Source: Lotus japonicus
Lineage: Eukaryota > Streptophyta > Magnoliopsida > Fabales > Fabaceae
Length of the DNA: 64,000 bases
Assembly (NCBI RefSeq): GCF_012489685.1
Contig: NC_080046.1
Coordinates: 47,083,176-47,147,175 of the forward strand
Direction: 5' to 3'
In this document: piece after piece, positions 34,083-44,811 of the stretch
How positions within the stretch are numbered: the first letter of the stretch is position 1
How the letters are laid out: each line of letters begins with the position of its first letter
Translations under genes and position numbers: made by a program
Notes under the pieces: model-generated
Seen by the model: the letters and a program-made list of their open reading frames with translations, nothing else
Told to the model about the DNA's origin: nothing
The model's database searches: none

Positions 34083-35318
34083 TTATTGTACATGCCACAA
34101 TTAAGGAAATTGTGAGCACAGATGATTGATATTATCATGATTGCGAATGTCACAGCTTCATACTCCGACGGAGCACAATATTATTGTCCAAAATGTAACA
34201 AGCACATAACTCCTACCACACGGTAAGCTCCAATTTGCATAAATAAATTAATTTGATCAATATTCAGTCTATGTAATTATTTATGTTTACATTAGGTACA
34301 AGTTGTTGATAAATGTTGCTGATAATACTTGACTTGCAACTTTGACCATTTTTTATCGCGAAGGTTGTTATTTGATAAAAAAAAAACAATTATATAGTGG
34401 GAAAAAAAGGAAAAGGTGAACATATTCATTTAAAAATAAATACTTTTACATTGTTCAATTAATTCATAATATATTAATTTTTTCATTTTATATAAAATAC
34501 AATCTAGAACGGTTGCATGGAACATCGCCCAAGAGAAATTGTTGATTTAGTCCACAAGGAATTTCTTTTCAAAGTAGAAGGGAAGGATAGATGTAGGTAA
34601 TGGTTTAAATCAGCATTTAACGTCCTGAAAATTTGCAAGGACCCGCAAATAATTTCAAAATTTAAATCAAATGTATAATTTTAAACTCTTATTGATAAAT
34701 CATATTTGTTTATATCTACATCATGATTTCTGATATTTTTGTTTCAAATGTAAAATCTCTAACTGAGGTGTTGGTTTTAATTATTGTAATATAGGTTTGT
34801 TTAAGTCAGTGGACTACTCATTGAATCTTAGTATAACTTATTGAATGCAAATACCAACAATTAAAAGGAATATCAATGCATACAAATATTTGCATTTGAA
34901 TTAATACCAAAAAATAATTACCTTTTAAGAATAATTAACATTATTCATATTTAAAAAAAAATTGCATGTCATAAATGTGATATAAAAAAATTAAAGTATT
35001 TAATGAATCATTATAAATTAGATCTTGCAAATTGTAGTAATAAATTAATACTGAAAATGTTCAAATTTGAATTTTTGAATGAAAGTCGTTGAACATATCC
35101 AAAGAGATGGTCACACTGACGTTGACTCAATTGCTGATATACGACTTAAGATTGCCTCAGATTCCTGGAACGAAAAACCCGCGAGTGATGCTACGGCAAA
35201 CAACGTTTCTGATTCCAACAAATCCAATAAGCGTCGTTCCGACGAAGATTCCATACTTGAAGATGTTGGAAATACATATGCAGAAATGTTAAAGAGTATG
35301 AAGGTGGAGAAGATTTAG
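34083..35318 (+). pseudogene. RPA-like C-terminal region (Helitron-type), spliced and broken
   Basis: Exon-like pieces in order: IKEIVSTDDWYYHDCECH, a shifted frame with YCPKCNKHI (the RPA zinc ribbon), a GTAAGC donor near 34222, an AG acceptor near 34294 followed by YKLLINVADNT, then PREIVDLVHKEFLFKVEGKD and AFNVLKICKDP near 34520-34640, and a last exon with a lysine-rich tail ending MLKSMKVEKI. The order fits the C-terminal OB-fold of RPA70-like proteins. At least one frame change and a stop after KDRCR make it non-functional. It lies between the helicase relic and the Helitron 3' end. Confidence 0.65.
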
Positions 35319-35741
35319 TATCATTTCGTTAAGATTGCTTACAAATAAATAGTCTTTGTGCTAAACTTTTCCTTATTCGTGTTTAGCAACATTGACAATT
35401 TGTTTTTTTTTTGGGAATATTTACCTCGATGGTCAATTTCAATAATTTAAACAATTTTTTTTTAATTCGTATATTGACCGTGATTATCAAATATTCAATA
35501 AATCGTTCCATGTTTGCAAATCTACGTACAAAAATCCATTTATATGTGCTTTACATCCTAAACCACATTGCCTTGCAAAAAAAAAACGCCGACAATGGTC
35601 TATTTTTTGTAACAATATTCTTTAGAACACACTAAAAAAGAGACACACAAATGTGAAAAAAAACATAAAAAAAGCACATAACTCTAATTAATTAAAAAAG
35701 TATAAAACATTTGTTCAAAAATTTTTAAACAAAAATTTGAA

Positions 35742-35777
35742 ATTAAACTCCTCGTGCAAGGCACGGTTCATAAACTA
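35742..35777 (+). mobile_element. 3' terminus of the large Helitron
   Basis: A hairpin (CCTCGTGCAAGGCACGG) lies ahead of AACTAG|T. This is the Helitron signature of hairpin plus CTRR before a host T, close in form to the 3' ends at 21901 and 61909. The matching 5' TC end was not located. Confidence 0.7.
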
Positions 35778-35832
35778 GTAGAGTTAGTTATTCAATTAGT
35801 AAAGTAGTTAGAATATTAGTTCTGTTATAACT

Positions 35833-35888
35833 AAGCACATGGCTTTGTATTTTTATTTTTTTTTGACATAAAGCACATGGCTTTGTAT
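35833..35888 (-). mobile_element. ultra-short retroposon insertion
   Basis: AAGCACATGGCTTTGTAT (18 bp) occurs at 35833-35850 and 35871-35888. Between them are 20 bases, TTTTATTTTTTTTTGACATA, on the minus strand a TATGTC stub followed by an A-rich tail. Confidence 0.75.
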
Positions 35889-35962
35889 ATTAGTATATGA
35901 GTGAGTTTTACTTCAGTTGTAACTACCATTTTGTTTCATTCTTATTGTTTACGTCAATAAGA

Positions 35963-36198
35963 TGAGTGTGTTCACAGTTTCACCTCCATGTTTCTCCAAT
36001 TCCTTGTCTACGCTCAACACATCTTTTAATAATGGAAACCACTCGATAGAGCATTTCAATCCGAAACATGAAAATAATCCCTATTGATATATCTTGTCAA
36101 CTTAACAACTACCATGTATAGCAATTATAACAATTGACAACAAAGAGATAATTTCATGATTTTAAAGAACAACTACGGAGTCCAAGTCCCAGATATAA
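35963..36198. repeat. 233-bp direct repeat, left copy
   Basis: Nearly identical to 37162-37395, with about five differences. It begins TGAGTGTGTTCACAGTTTC and ends CAAGTCCCAGATATA. Confidence 0.93.
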
Positions 36199-37161
36199 CA
36201 ATTGACACGTTTGGTACGTTGTATTGTATAAGGTCTGATAATATAAGGTCTGATAAGATAAGGCATGATAAAATTTTAATACTATACAGTGTTTGGTCAT
36301 ACACTGTATAATTTGGTGGCAACACTGGTGGTGTGGTAGTGGTGGTATTGGAAGGTGATGATGGTGGTAGTGGTGGTGGATGGTGGTCTTGGTGGCGGTG
36401 GTGGTGGAGGTGGGGGCGGCGGTGGTGGTGGTATGAAGGTATCAACGATGGTGGAGCATGGTGGTGGTGGTAGTGGTTGCAGTAGTGGCAGCGGTGATGG
36501 TGGAGGGTGGTGGTGATGGCGATAACGATGAATAGAGCGTGGTTGCGGCGGCAACGGTAGTGGCGACAACGGTGGAGCGATGGTGGTGGAGGGTGGTTGT
36601 GGTGGCGACGAATGGTGATGGTGGTTGTGGTGGTGGTGGCGGCGACGGTGGTGGTGGGGAGGTGGTGGTTGTGGTGGCAACGACAGTTGTGGGGTGGTGG
36701 TGGTGCCGACGACGGTGGTGGCGGCAGTGACGGTAGTGGTGGAGGCGGTGGTGGTGGAGGGTGGTTGTGATGGTGGTGGTGGCGACGGTGGTGTGGTGGT
36801 GGAGGTGGTGGTAGTGGTGGCGACGGTGGTGGTGGAGGGTGGTTGTGGTGGTGGCGACGGTGGTGCCGGCGACGGTGGTGGCTGCAGTGACGGTGGTGGT
36901 GTTGGTAGTGGTGGAGGCGGTGGTGGTGGAGGGTGATTGTGGGGGCGGTTGATTAAATATATTGAAGTAGTTTATACATTGCACTTTTATCATGCCTTAT
37001 CCATCATCTATAGGGTGGATTAAATAATCCATCATTTTGATGTATAAGAGGAGATTGATGTATAAGCTTATATACAATGTGAGCACCAAACAATAGATAA
37101 CCTCGTAATGTATTGTACAAGTTTATACCATCACGCCTAATACGGTGTACCAAACGAGCCC
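36199..37161. mobile_element. inverted-end element with a large GGT-rich core
   Basis: The left end has CGTTTGGTAC and the right end GTACCAAACG or close, with imperfect pairing inside (AAGGCATGAT against ATCATGCCTTA). This suggests a hAT-like non-autonomous element. It is enclosed by the 233-bp direct repeats, an unusual context. Confidence 0.5.
36310..36945. repeat. GGT/GGC trinucleotide-rich tract, about 630 bp
   Basis: Dense GTGGTGGTGG and GGCGACGGTGG runs. Long histidine/proline or glycine/valine open frames on both strands follow from the base bias and should not be read as genes. Confidence 0.95.
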
Positions 37162-37395
37162 TGAGTGTTGTCAGTTTCACCTCCATGTTTCTCCAATTCC
37201 TTGTCTACGCTCAACACATCTTTTAATAATGGAAACCCCTCGATAGAGCATTTCAATCCGAAACATGAAAATAATCCCTATTGATATATCTTGTCAACTT
37301 AACAACTACCATGTATAGCAATTATAAAAATTGACAACAAAGAGACAATTCCATGATTTTAAAGAACAACTACGGAGTCCAAGTCCCAGATATAA
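37162..37395. repeat. 233-bp direct repeat, right copy
   Basis: Pairs with 35963-36198. It begins TGAGTGTTGTCAGTTTC. Confidence 0.93.
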
Positions 37396-37860
37396 GTAAT
37401 CATGATTTCTCAATTATCATCAGACAACAAAAGGAACCCTGATTCTAAAAAATATAATTAGATGAGAGAATTAATATTAAGATATTTAATATTTCAAAAA
37501 AGAAACTCAACAGCAAATTCGGACTCATCACACTTTATGTTACAAAGAATAAAAAATAATGTCCCATATTAGTATTACTGTACTAACTCCATTTGATATC
37601 ATTTAATTGTTTTATTCCTTTGACGAGTTGTAAACAAAATGCCACCAAGATACTCCGAGTACAGATATTTACCATAGATGTCTGTCTGATTAGAATAGTA
37701 ACGTAGATGAAGTAGCAGAACTCCGATGATCAATTGATTTTCCAGAAGCATGAACATTGAAACAGGGCTAAACAAAGTTGTAAATAAAAACCAAAACCTT
37801 TTTCCTTCCTTTCCATTTTCCTTCGATTTAAAGGACTATCATGACAACGTTCTACCATCA
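37396..37860. other. intergenic DNA downstream of GOT1
   Basis: No gene recognised. Includes the likely end of the GOT1 3' UTR toward 37860. Confidence 0.5.
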
Positions 37861-37948
37861 AATTGAGAACTCAATTCAGAGTTATGCGAGTATTTTCTTT
37901 ACATGGGCTTTACATATGATCTTGCAATGTTTCCACAGATCCTTGTGA

Positions 37949-39353
37949 TTACACAGGCACCCGTTTGCCTCTATAGCGGTCAAGCAACTGCAAGTTGACA
38001 GAAAATGCTTAGTTTCATTGTTACAGCATACTATGCAAAAGAAATCATAGACGCATACCACTATCTCTTGAAGGATGAGCAGAACCAACTTTAAGGATAC
38101 TATATAAATAGATATAATAGAAGGCTTATATGAATGCTTGAGATGATAGGCAAACCACTAAAAGGAAATTTCATTGTTTCAGCACAATTGCTTACTGATC
38201 GAACATATGGCTGTTGAAACAACCAACCAAGAACTGGAATTTTCTGCAAGAAAACAGCCACTGTGGGCCAGAAACCACTGCAAAAGATAATTACATAATT
38301 AGCCTTGAAAGTATTAAAAATACTTAATAAAATAGAGTTGTTGTAATAAAACATAGTTATTGTTTGATTTCAACTGAACCTGAAGAGTACAATGAACCCA
38401 TAAGACTCCCCAATCATGCCCAGAATAGGCCAACCCATGATAAGAATCAAGAATCCAATACCGAATGAAATTGTTCCCTACACAATCAGAAAATGAGAAG
38501 TAAAAGATGAAGTGGAGAATTTAACATGAAGGGCACATCGGATGCTAATGGTTGTAATGGTAAATGTATAACTAGTTTACCTTGAAATTACTAGGTTTCA
38601 TGAAGAATTGCATGGTGGATTTCAGTCCAATGGTGACAGATACTCCAGAAATAAAGAGGATCTGATTTGAGTCACAATGAAGGGTGTTATAGAAGTTCTC
38701 ATTAAGCAAAATAGCACAAGCAAAAATATAAAAAACTAAAGCATGAAGCTTGTCATAACATGAAGCTTACATTTCCCATTGCAAGCAATCCCTTGTCGAA
38801 GAAGAATATAACGCCAAGGAATGAGAAAAATATACCAAAGCCCGTTAATCCCAATCCAATCTCTGTTTCATGTTAAAAACAAAGGCAATTAAGTAACCAC
38901 ACGCGCTCTATGTTTAATAACTCAAGGATTATAAAATAGATGGCAGCATTAAGTGCAAATAAATTTGGACTTGCAGCAACAAATACATTAACTCTCGAAA
39001 ATATGATAAGGCAAGGACTCTAGATCAGTGTTTCACAAACTATGTAATTTGAACCCTTTAGTCAACCATTAACAAAACCAAGAAATAGGCAAGGTAGAGA
39101 AAAAGAAGAAACCAAGCAAATTTGCATAGCCTTAACATAAATCAGAATTATTCCAACAAGATAACTCTTCCCTAAATAAATGAATTGAACAAGTTATTCA
39201 TTTATGGAACAATAGGAAACTCTGAATGAATCTATCCTTAGATGTGAGCACTTAGGGTAGAAGACCAAATCAAAAGATGCCATTATTTCCAGTAAAAACA
39301 AGAAAAATCAGATTCTACTTACTCTTGCGATCATTCATCTCAAAGGAAACCAT
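37949..39353 (-). CDS. GOT1: Golgi transport protein GOT1
   Basis: Six coding exons join without a break: 39323-39353, 38771-38862, 38581-38661, 38380-38477, 38196-38277 and 37949-37987, all with GT-AG borders. They total 423 bases for 140 residues, the family's usual length. The product starts [20 protein letters not shown], then has four hydrophobic segments ([64 protein letters not shown]) and ends [12 protein letters not shown]. Got1/Sft2-type proteins sit in early Golgi and ER-exit membranes and help COPII vesicle traffic; plant forms support secretory cargo export. The start is the first ATG of its exon. An upstream exon is untranslated. It is head to head with SMG7. No damage seen. Confidence 0.95.
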
Positions 39354-41930
39354 TTTGTACCAACAATTCAGATGTTCAAGTGCCTTGCCTTCACTGAAAC
39401 ACATGAAAAAAGAAATAAAGTCAGTTAATAAATCAATGTGAATAGAACATGCTATCAGATAATTTTGACTCAAAAAGATCATACTGAAATATCATAACCG
39501 GGGATAAAAATCCTAGGAGATATGAAAAATCCATTCATCTCGCACTGGCTAAAATATATTCGGAAGTTTTCAAATCTTCAATAGATTTCGTAAGCAAAAA
39601 TGCACATTTTCAAAGAAAAGCACAAGAAGAAAAATAAGTAAGCATTTTTAAAAAGAGCAGCTTAGAAACTTAGTGAGATAGCAGTTAAGGTGCAAGAGAA
39701 GGATAATTCTAATCATCAATGAAGTAGAAGAGATGCACCGATGCACGTAAAGTATAAATGCCTTATGCCAACCCAATGTTTAGTTCAAGATTAAAGAATT
39801 TTTAGAAAATATAGAGTAAACTGCCACGTTGCTACTTGGAAGATAGGGTTGACATCAATTTAGTCCCTGAAAATAGTTGACAACTTGACATCAATTTTCC
39901 ATGTCAATATCTTCTTCCTCTCCCAAATCAATTTCTCTCTATGCCTCCTTGAACCAGAGCTTCTAGAATTTCTCTAATGGCTAGGATTTCTCTAATTGCA
40001 GACACCCAGCAAATACCCATGAAGAAGCCAGAATAACACCCATTCTCCAATCAGCATTTTGTAAACGTACAGACACATACTCTGACATCTTTTTTCATCC
40101 TTAGCTATCTGAAGAACTAATACAGCAGGCATACTAGATACACACACACAGAGATGGGTGCAAAGAAAGAAACAAGTTTATTCTTTTCAAGTTTCTAAAG
40201 TAGGGTGACTAAAATGTGACCTAGCAAATTCCCCCAAAGAGACTGTCAAGCAGTCCTTCATAACCACAGAAAAACATAATACCAGGAACCTAAACAACAT
40301 CGCATAACCACCCCAATACAAATCAACAATAACAAAAATACACGGCCTGTATAAAAGCAAAAAATCTACACCAACTACAACTCAGTCCATTGTCCTTCAC
40401 CCCTGAACTTAACCCAGGATTCTTTTAAGAGTGAATCACCAAATTTGTCCCCAACACTACAAGGGTGCATAAAATTAGTCCCCAACACCAACCATGACAA
40501 CATATCTATGACTGCCCCTCATATTCACACACTCCACCAAGAAAAGAAATCAACATCATCAAAACAGTAGCCATGTTGCACAACTCTCCTTGTTACCCAC
40601 CATAAACATTTTTCCCTCCATGCATGTCGAAAGTCACTTCACTATTGACCCTTCTTTCACCGCAAACAAACAGCCACTCTGAGACACTCTGCATGTGGCA
40701 AAACTCAGTTGAAGTCCCTCGCCAACTTTGCGTGAACAAATCACCACCAAATGAAACTACCAGCCAATACCACCTTTGCTTCTGCTACCCCATCTTCATG
40801 CAACAGAATTCATGAAAGAACCAGTATGATGTCACTTTGTAGTTTGTGTTTCAATGACTAAATTGATGCCAATTATCTTTAAGATTCGAAACTCATATTA
40901 AGGTTTAACCCTTTTCAGGGACCAAGATAATAGTTTATATAAATATACAATAGTAGAACTTCCCCACCATGCATGTTAACAGAAAAATAGCAAAACACTC
41001 CTAGTCTTAATCCTTACCTATATAAGTGGTCAATATGAATTAGTAAAATCGAAACGAAGTAGTCATCTTGAATAAACACCACTAGTACTACACTACTCTA
41101 CAACCAATGAACTTTGTAAGACTAGTTTCAATTTTTTCCATATTGTCGATTCCAATTTAGTGCTACGAACATAAAGTTAGAGTGTTCATTATTTGTATTG
41201 AACCTTAACATGTATTTAACCTTGATACAAAATGCAATAGATGGAAAAAAGCTCCGAACAAAGAAGAAGAAGTGAAAAACTTAATCACCAATAAACATAA
41301 TAGTTCAACCTGAAAGCAAATTAACTACAATCATAACCTTGCAGCTTCAGCAATCCATTGTTCAAAAACTTAGACATTCCCCTTAACAACATCCTAAAGC
41401 CACCCTAAAATACATTTCTACTGCAGATTCTACCAGAACTTACAGTTTACACAAACCAGATCTTAGGAACAGTTCCGAATTGCAGAATAGCAAATACAAT
41501 ATATACTCCAAAAGTGTCATACGCATCAAATGAGTGGAGAAAAATAATTTCACAGAAAAATGTTCATGCCACAAATGCGAATTCATCCAAAATTGATGGT
41601 GAAATTAATCCGAAGAATTCACGCAACGATGATTGAAACGATTTTTGGATCTCTCATCATGCTGCAGTATCGGTAACGGAAGGGGAGGGATCCAGCAAAA
41701 TTTAAGAATCAGCGAGAAAGCTTGTGCACGATGTGTGTGAGAGAAAGGAAGAAGAGCGAGATTACCGGTTTGCGAGGAGCGTGGATTCGCCGGAGCACGG
41801 TGGCGATCGCAGGCGGAAGAGGTGGCGGTGGTGGAAGACTGGAAGTTGAGGATTGAGTTCGTCGGAGACGGAACGGTTACGTGAGAGGGAAGAAGAGGCG
41901 CGTGAGCTACAGTGTGATGATTGTCTTGAT
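39354..41930 (-). other. GOT1 5' UTR with a 2.4-kb intron
   Basis: The UTR part of the start exon is 39354-39393, preceded by a TTTCAG acceptor. A donor (CCG|GTAAT) ends the upstream exon at 41766, giving an intron at 39394-41765. The start of transcription is taken as about 41930. Within the intron, 39830-40930 has several GACATCAATTTAGTCCC-like and inverted pieces and may be a degraded fold-back element. Confidence 0.6.
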
Positions 41931-43580
41931 GTCTTCACTGTTTTTCAGTTTCTTTGCTTCGCTTCGTTTTAATTTGTATGTCCTTCTTTTTCTTTTCGCA
42001 AAATATAAAATCTATCGATGATGATGTTGTTTGGCCAATAGAATGTGAGGATTCGTTTATCGCTTAAATATTTTGGTTTAATTCTAGTTATTTAATGTTT
42101 ATTTTTTTTCCCTACAACTGATATGTGATCATGAATGAAAATTCATTCTTTTGACCCTCAATTTAAACATTAAAGGAGATTCTACCCCTATTATTGACTA
42201 TTTTATGCGAGTTCACAAACATGTATTTTTATACTTTATGGATTAACCAATTTCTAAACGATGACGTAGATTCTCCATAGACTCACTTCTCGTGAATTTA
42301 AATTTACTCCGAATCTTTTGTCTCGAATTTCAGTTTTGTGAAACTCACTTCGATCTTGAATCCCAATAGGGATTTGAATATGCACATCTTTCTTAAATAA
42401 TTATGAACGATATTTAACACAACTTGTAAATAGTTAAGATTCTTAAACATTTAGTTCATGGTGAAATAATCGGTGATTAGAGCATGTTGGCTCTCCATCC
42501 ATTTATACATTCTATCACATTTTGTTTCTCCAAGTAGCTATTTCAAATGTGTTTTATCTAAATGAAAGTGGAGAGGGTGGATTAAATAAACGTGTTCTCG
42601 CATTTTTTCAATGCTTAAGCAAACACACTAGTCATTGTTAATGACAACTTTTCTTGGTTTTTGTTTTTCAAAAAAAAAAAAAAAACTATACTGAACAATT
42701 TTTCACTACTCAATTGTTACTGTTACTAAAAAAGTTCACATGTGTTTGGCATCCACATTTTCTTCATCAGCAAGCATACGCATATGATGGTCTTCTTAAA
42801 CTCTGAATTCAATGATAATATCTCAGACCTGGAAAATCATATAACAATACTTACAATTTTAAATAAACAACCCAAAATGAAAATATTTATTAAAACATAT
42901 AATATCATTGCAAATAAAAATAAAAATTATGTACCTTCAAATATAAAAATGGATTATGGATTAATAATCAAATGGATGAGCCCATGAGCAAATGTAGCCG
43001 TGAACATTTTTAATATGTTAATAAGTGCAATATTCTACGTCACGACTCACAATTATGAATATAGATGGTATGTAAAGTCACATTTAGCGGATAATCCAAG
43101 TCGTAAAAAAAATGGGAGCGGCGTTCCACGATCGACTCGTTTGTATTTTTTTTTTTTGCTTAGGCCTCGATTCAACAAAAAAAATGTATGTAGTACACTC
43201 TCATTTAAATATAAAATTTATTTTATTCTATTCAAATAAAAAAATTAAACTTATATTTTTATTTATCATTTTCCTAAATGTAAATTCACTTTTCTAAACT
43301 TAATTATATCAAACTTACTTTAATCTAAAACAACTTACTTCTATTAAACTTAATTTTAACCCAACTCGAAACACTTGTAATGTAAATCTGTTTTGCATAG
43401 ATATTTATCATTATCTTCTTCTTTGAATCTGTATTTAATCATATATCTATCTTCTTCTTTGAATATGTATACTACTATTTAGTTATAATCATTTTTTTTG
43501 TTACACTTGGAATAAATGTCATAATCATACTATAATTAAATTAAACGCAAATATAAAAAAATAGAAAAAGAGAAGTGCTA
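41931..43580. promoter_or_regulatory. shared intergenic region between divergent GOT1 and SMG7
   Basis: About 1.6 kb, AT-rich, no gene. Both promoters must lie here or in the flanking first exons. No TATA box can be assigned with confidence. Confidence 0.5.
43485..43528 (-). mobile_element. possible ultra-short retroposon insertion upstream of SMG7
   Basis: ATAATCAT flanks 28 bases that begin with a T run and read TTTTTTTGTTACACTTGG. The T run plus GTTACA resembles the 3' end of the LINE relic at 7346. The duplication is only 8 bp, so this is weaker than the cases near 57 kb. Confidence 0.4.
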
Positions 43581-43852
43581 AAGGGGGTCAATTTCAAAGT
43601 ATAGGAAACAACAGGTTTCGTCTAAACGCCGTCGTTGGCTTCGCCGCCTGTTAGAACAAGAGAAAGAGAAAGAGAGAGAGAAAGACGTTGAATTTCTAAT
43701 CTCATCATCCTTTTTGGACCCCAAACACAAACAATCAATCAATCCACCTTCTCTCAACGAAACCAAACCCTAGCGAAGACCCTTCTTCATTCTCCCCTCA
43801 ATTTCAATTCCATGCCTTGATCCTTCTCCTCCTCCTCGATCCCATTCCACAG

Positions 43853-44783
43853 GTCAGTGGTTTTTCCCTTCCAATTTTTCGCTCCGCTTCCTTTTTTCTT
43901 CATCTGTTTTCTGCAAAATTTTCGACCTGTTTGCTTGAAATGAGTTCCATCGTTGTTTGAATTTTCAGATCTGGTCTTAATTTTTAGGATAGGTGTCTTT
44001 ATTTGTGTATTTTCTCGCTTATGTACGCATTTTTTGTTATTCAATTGAGTTTTGGAATTAGAATGATGTTTTGGCTTTCGAATTTTTGTTTGATATTGTT
44101 ATTTTTCAATTAAATTGTGCTCTAGTTCCTTTCTGATAATCGATGTTGTTATTTATTTGATTTGATTTTTGTTTTCGTTTATATGCGCTTTTCGATTATC
44201 TAATGGAGCTGTGCTAATTCATGTGAGGGGTGCTTGAAGCTACAAACTATGTTTTGAATATTTGTTGTATGTAATATCATATGTTGTTAAGTTAGTTATG
44301 ATTCCGATTGAGGTTTAGTTACAGTTGTATCTTTTTACAAGGGCTTGGTTTGTTGATGTTCAGTTTCTGATACCTCAGTTACAATTTGGCCTCGCGCGTT
44401 TGACTATAGCCTTGAAATTTGACCTGAGTTTCTAATACTAAGTTACAAACTTACAATTCAGTATTCTTATGTTTTAATTTGTTTAAGAGCTGTATGCTGT
44501 ATATTTCGTGTTTAATATGGCCTGGTTTGTTTATGTTTACCCGGAGTTTTTTTATTCAAGTCAATCTTCACATTTCAAGTTGAATTAGTCTGTGTTTTTT
44601 TTTTCCATTTTACTTTCAAAGCGAATGGATATTTAGTATCTTAGGAGACCAGTGTAGTGTGTAATCGTTTATGCTTTTTGTGTGACACTGACAACTGTAT
44701 TTTTTTTTAATCTCAAATGTCATTTATGCCAACAATCTTCATGAATTGCTGAACTGAGCAATTTCAATGTTTTTTGTTTGCAG
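43853..44783 (+). other. SMG7 5' UTR intron and short upstream frames
   Basis: The donor CACAG|GTCAGT follows a pyrimidine-rich first exon; the acceptor is TTTGTTTGCAG. Upstream ATGs flank it: ATG CCT TGA at 43812, ATG AAA TGA at 44796, and ATG ATT GAT GGA TGA at 44801-44815, which overlaps the main start at 44812. Confidence 0.7.
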
Positions 44784-44811
44784 GATTTATTTTTCATGAA
44801 ATGATTGATGG

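Noticed and set aside
36173..36993. Long histidine/proline, threonine or glycine/valine frames on both strands
   Set aside because: They follow the GGT trinucleotide bias; several frames are open at once and no start context or domain supports them.
39830..40930. Transposon in the GOT1 5' UTR intron
   Set aside because: Inverted TTTAGTCCC-like pieces are present but no matching ends or target duplication could be fixed, so it is only mentioned within the intron entry.
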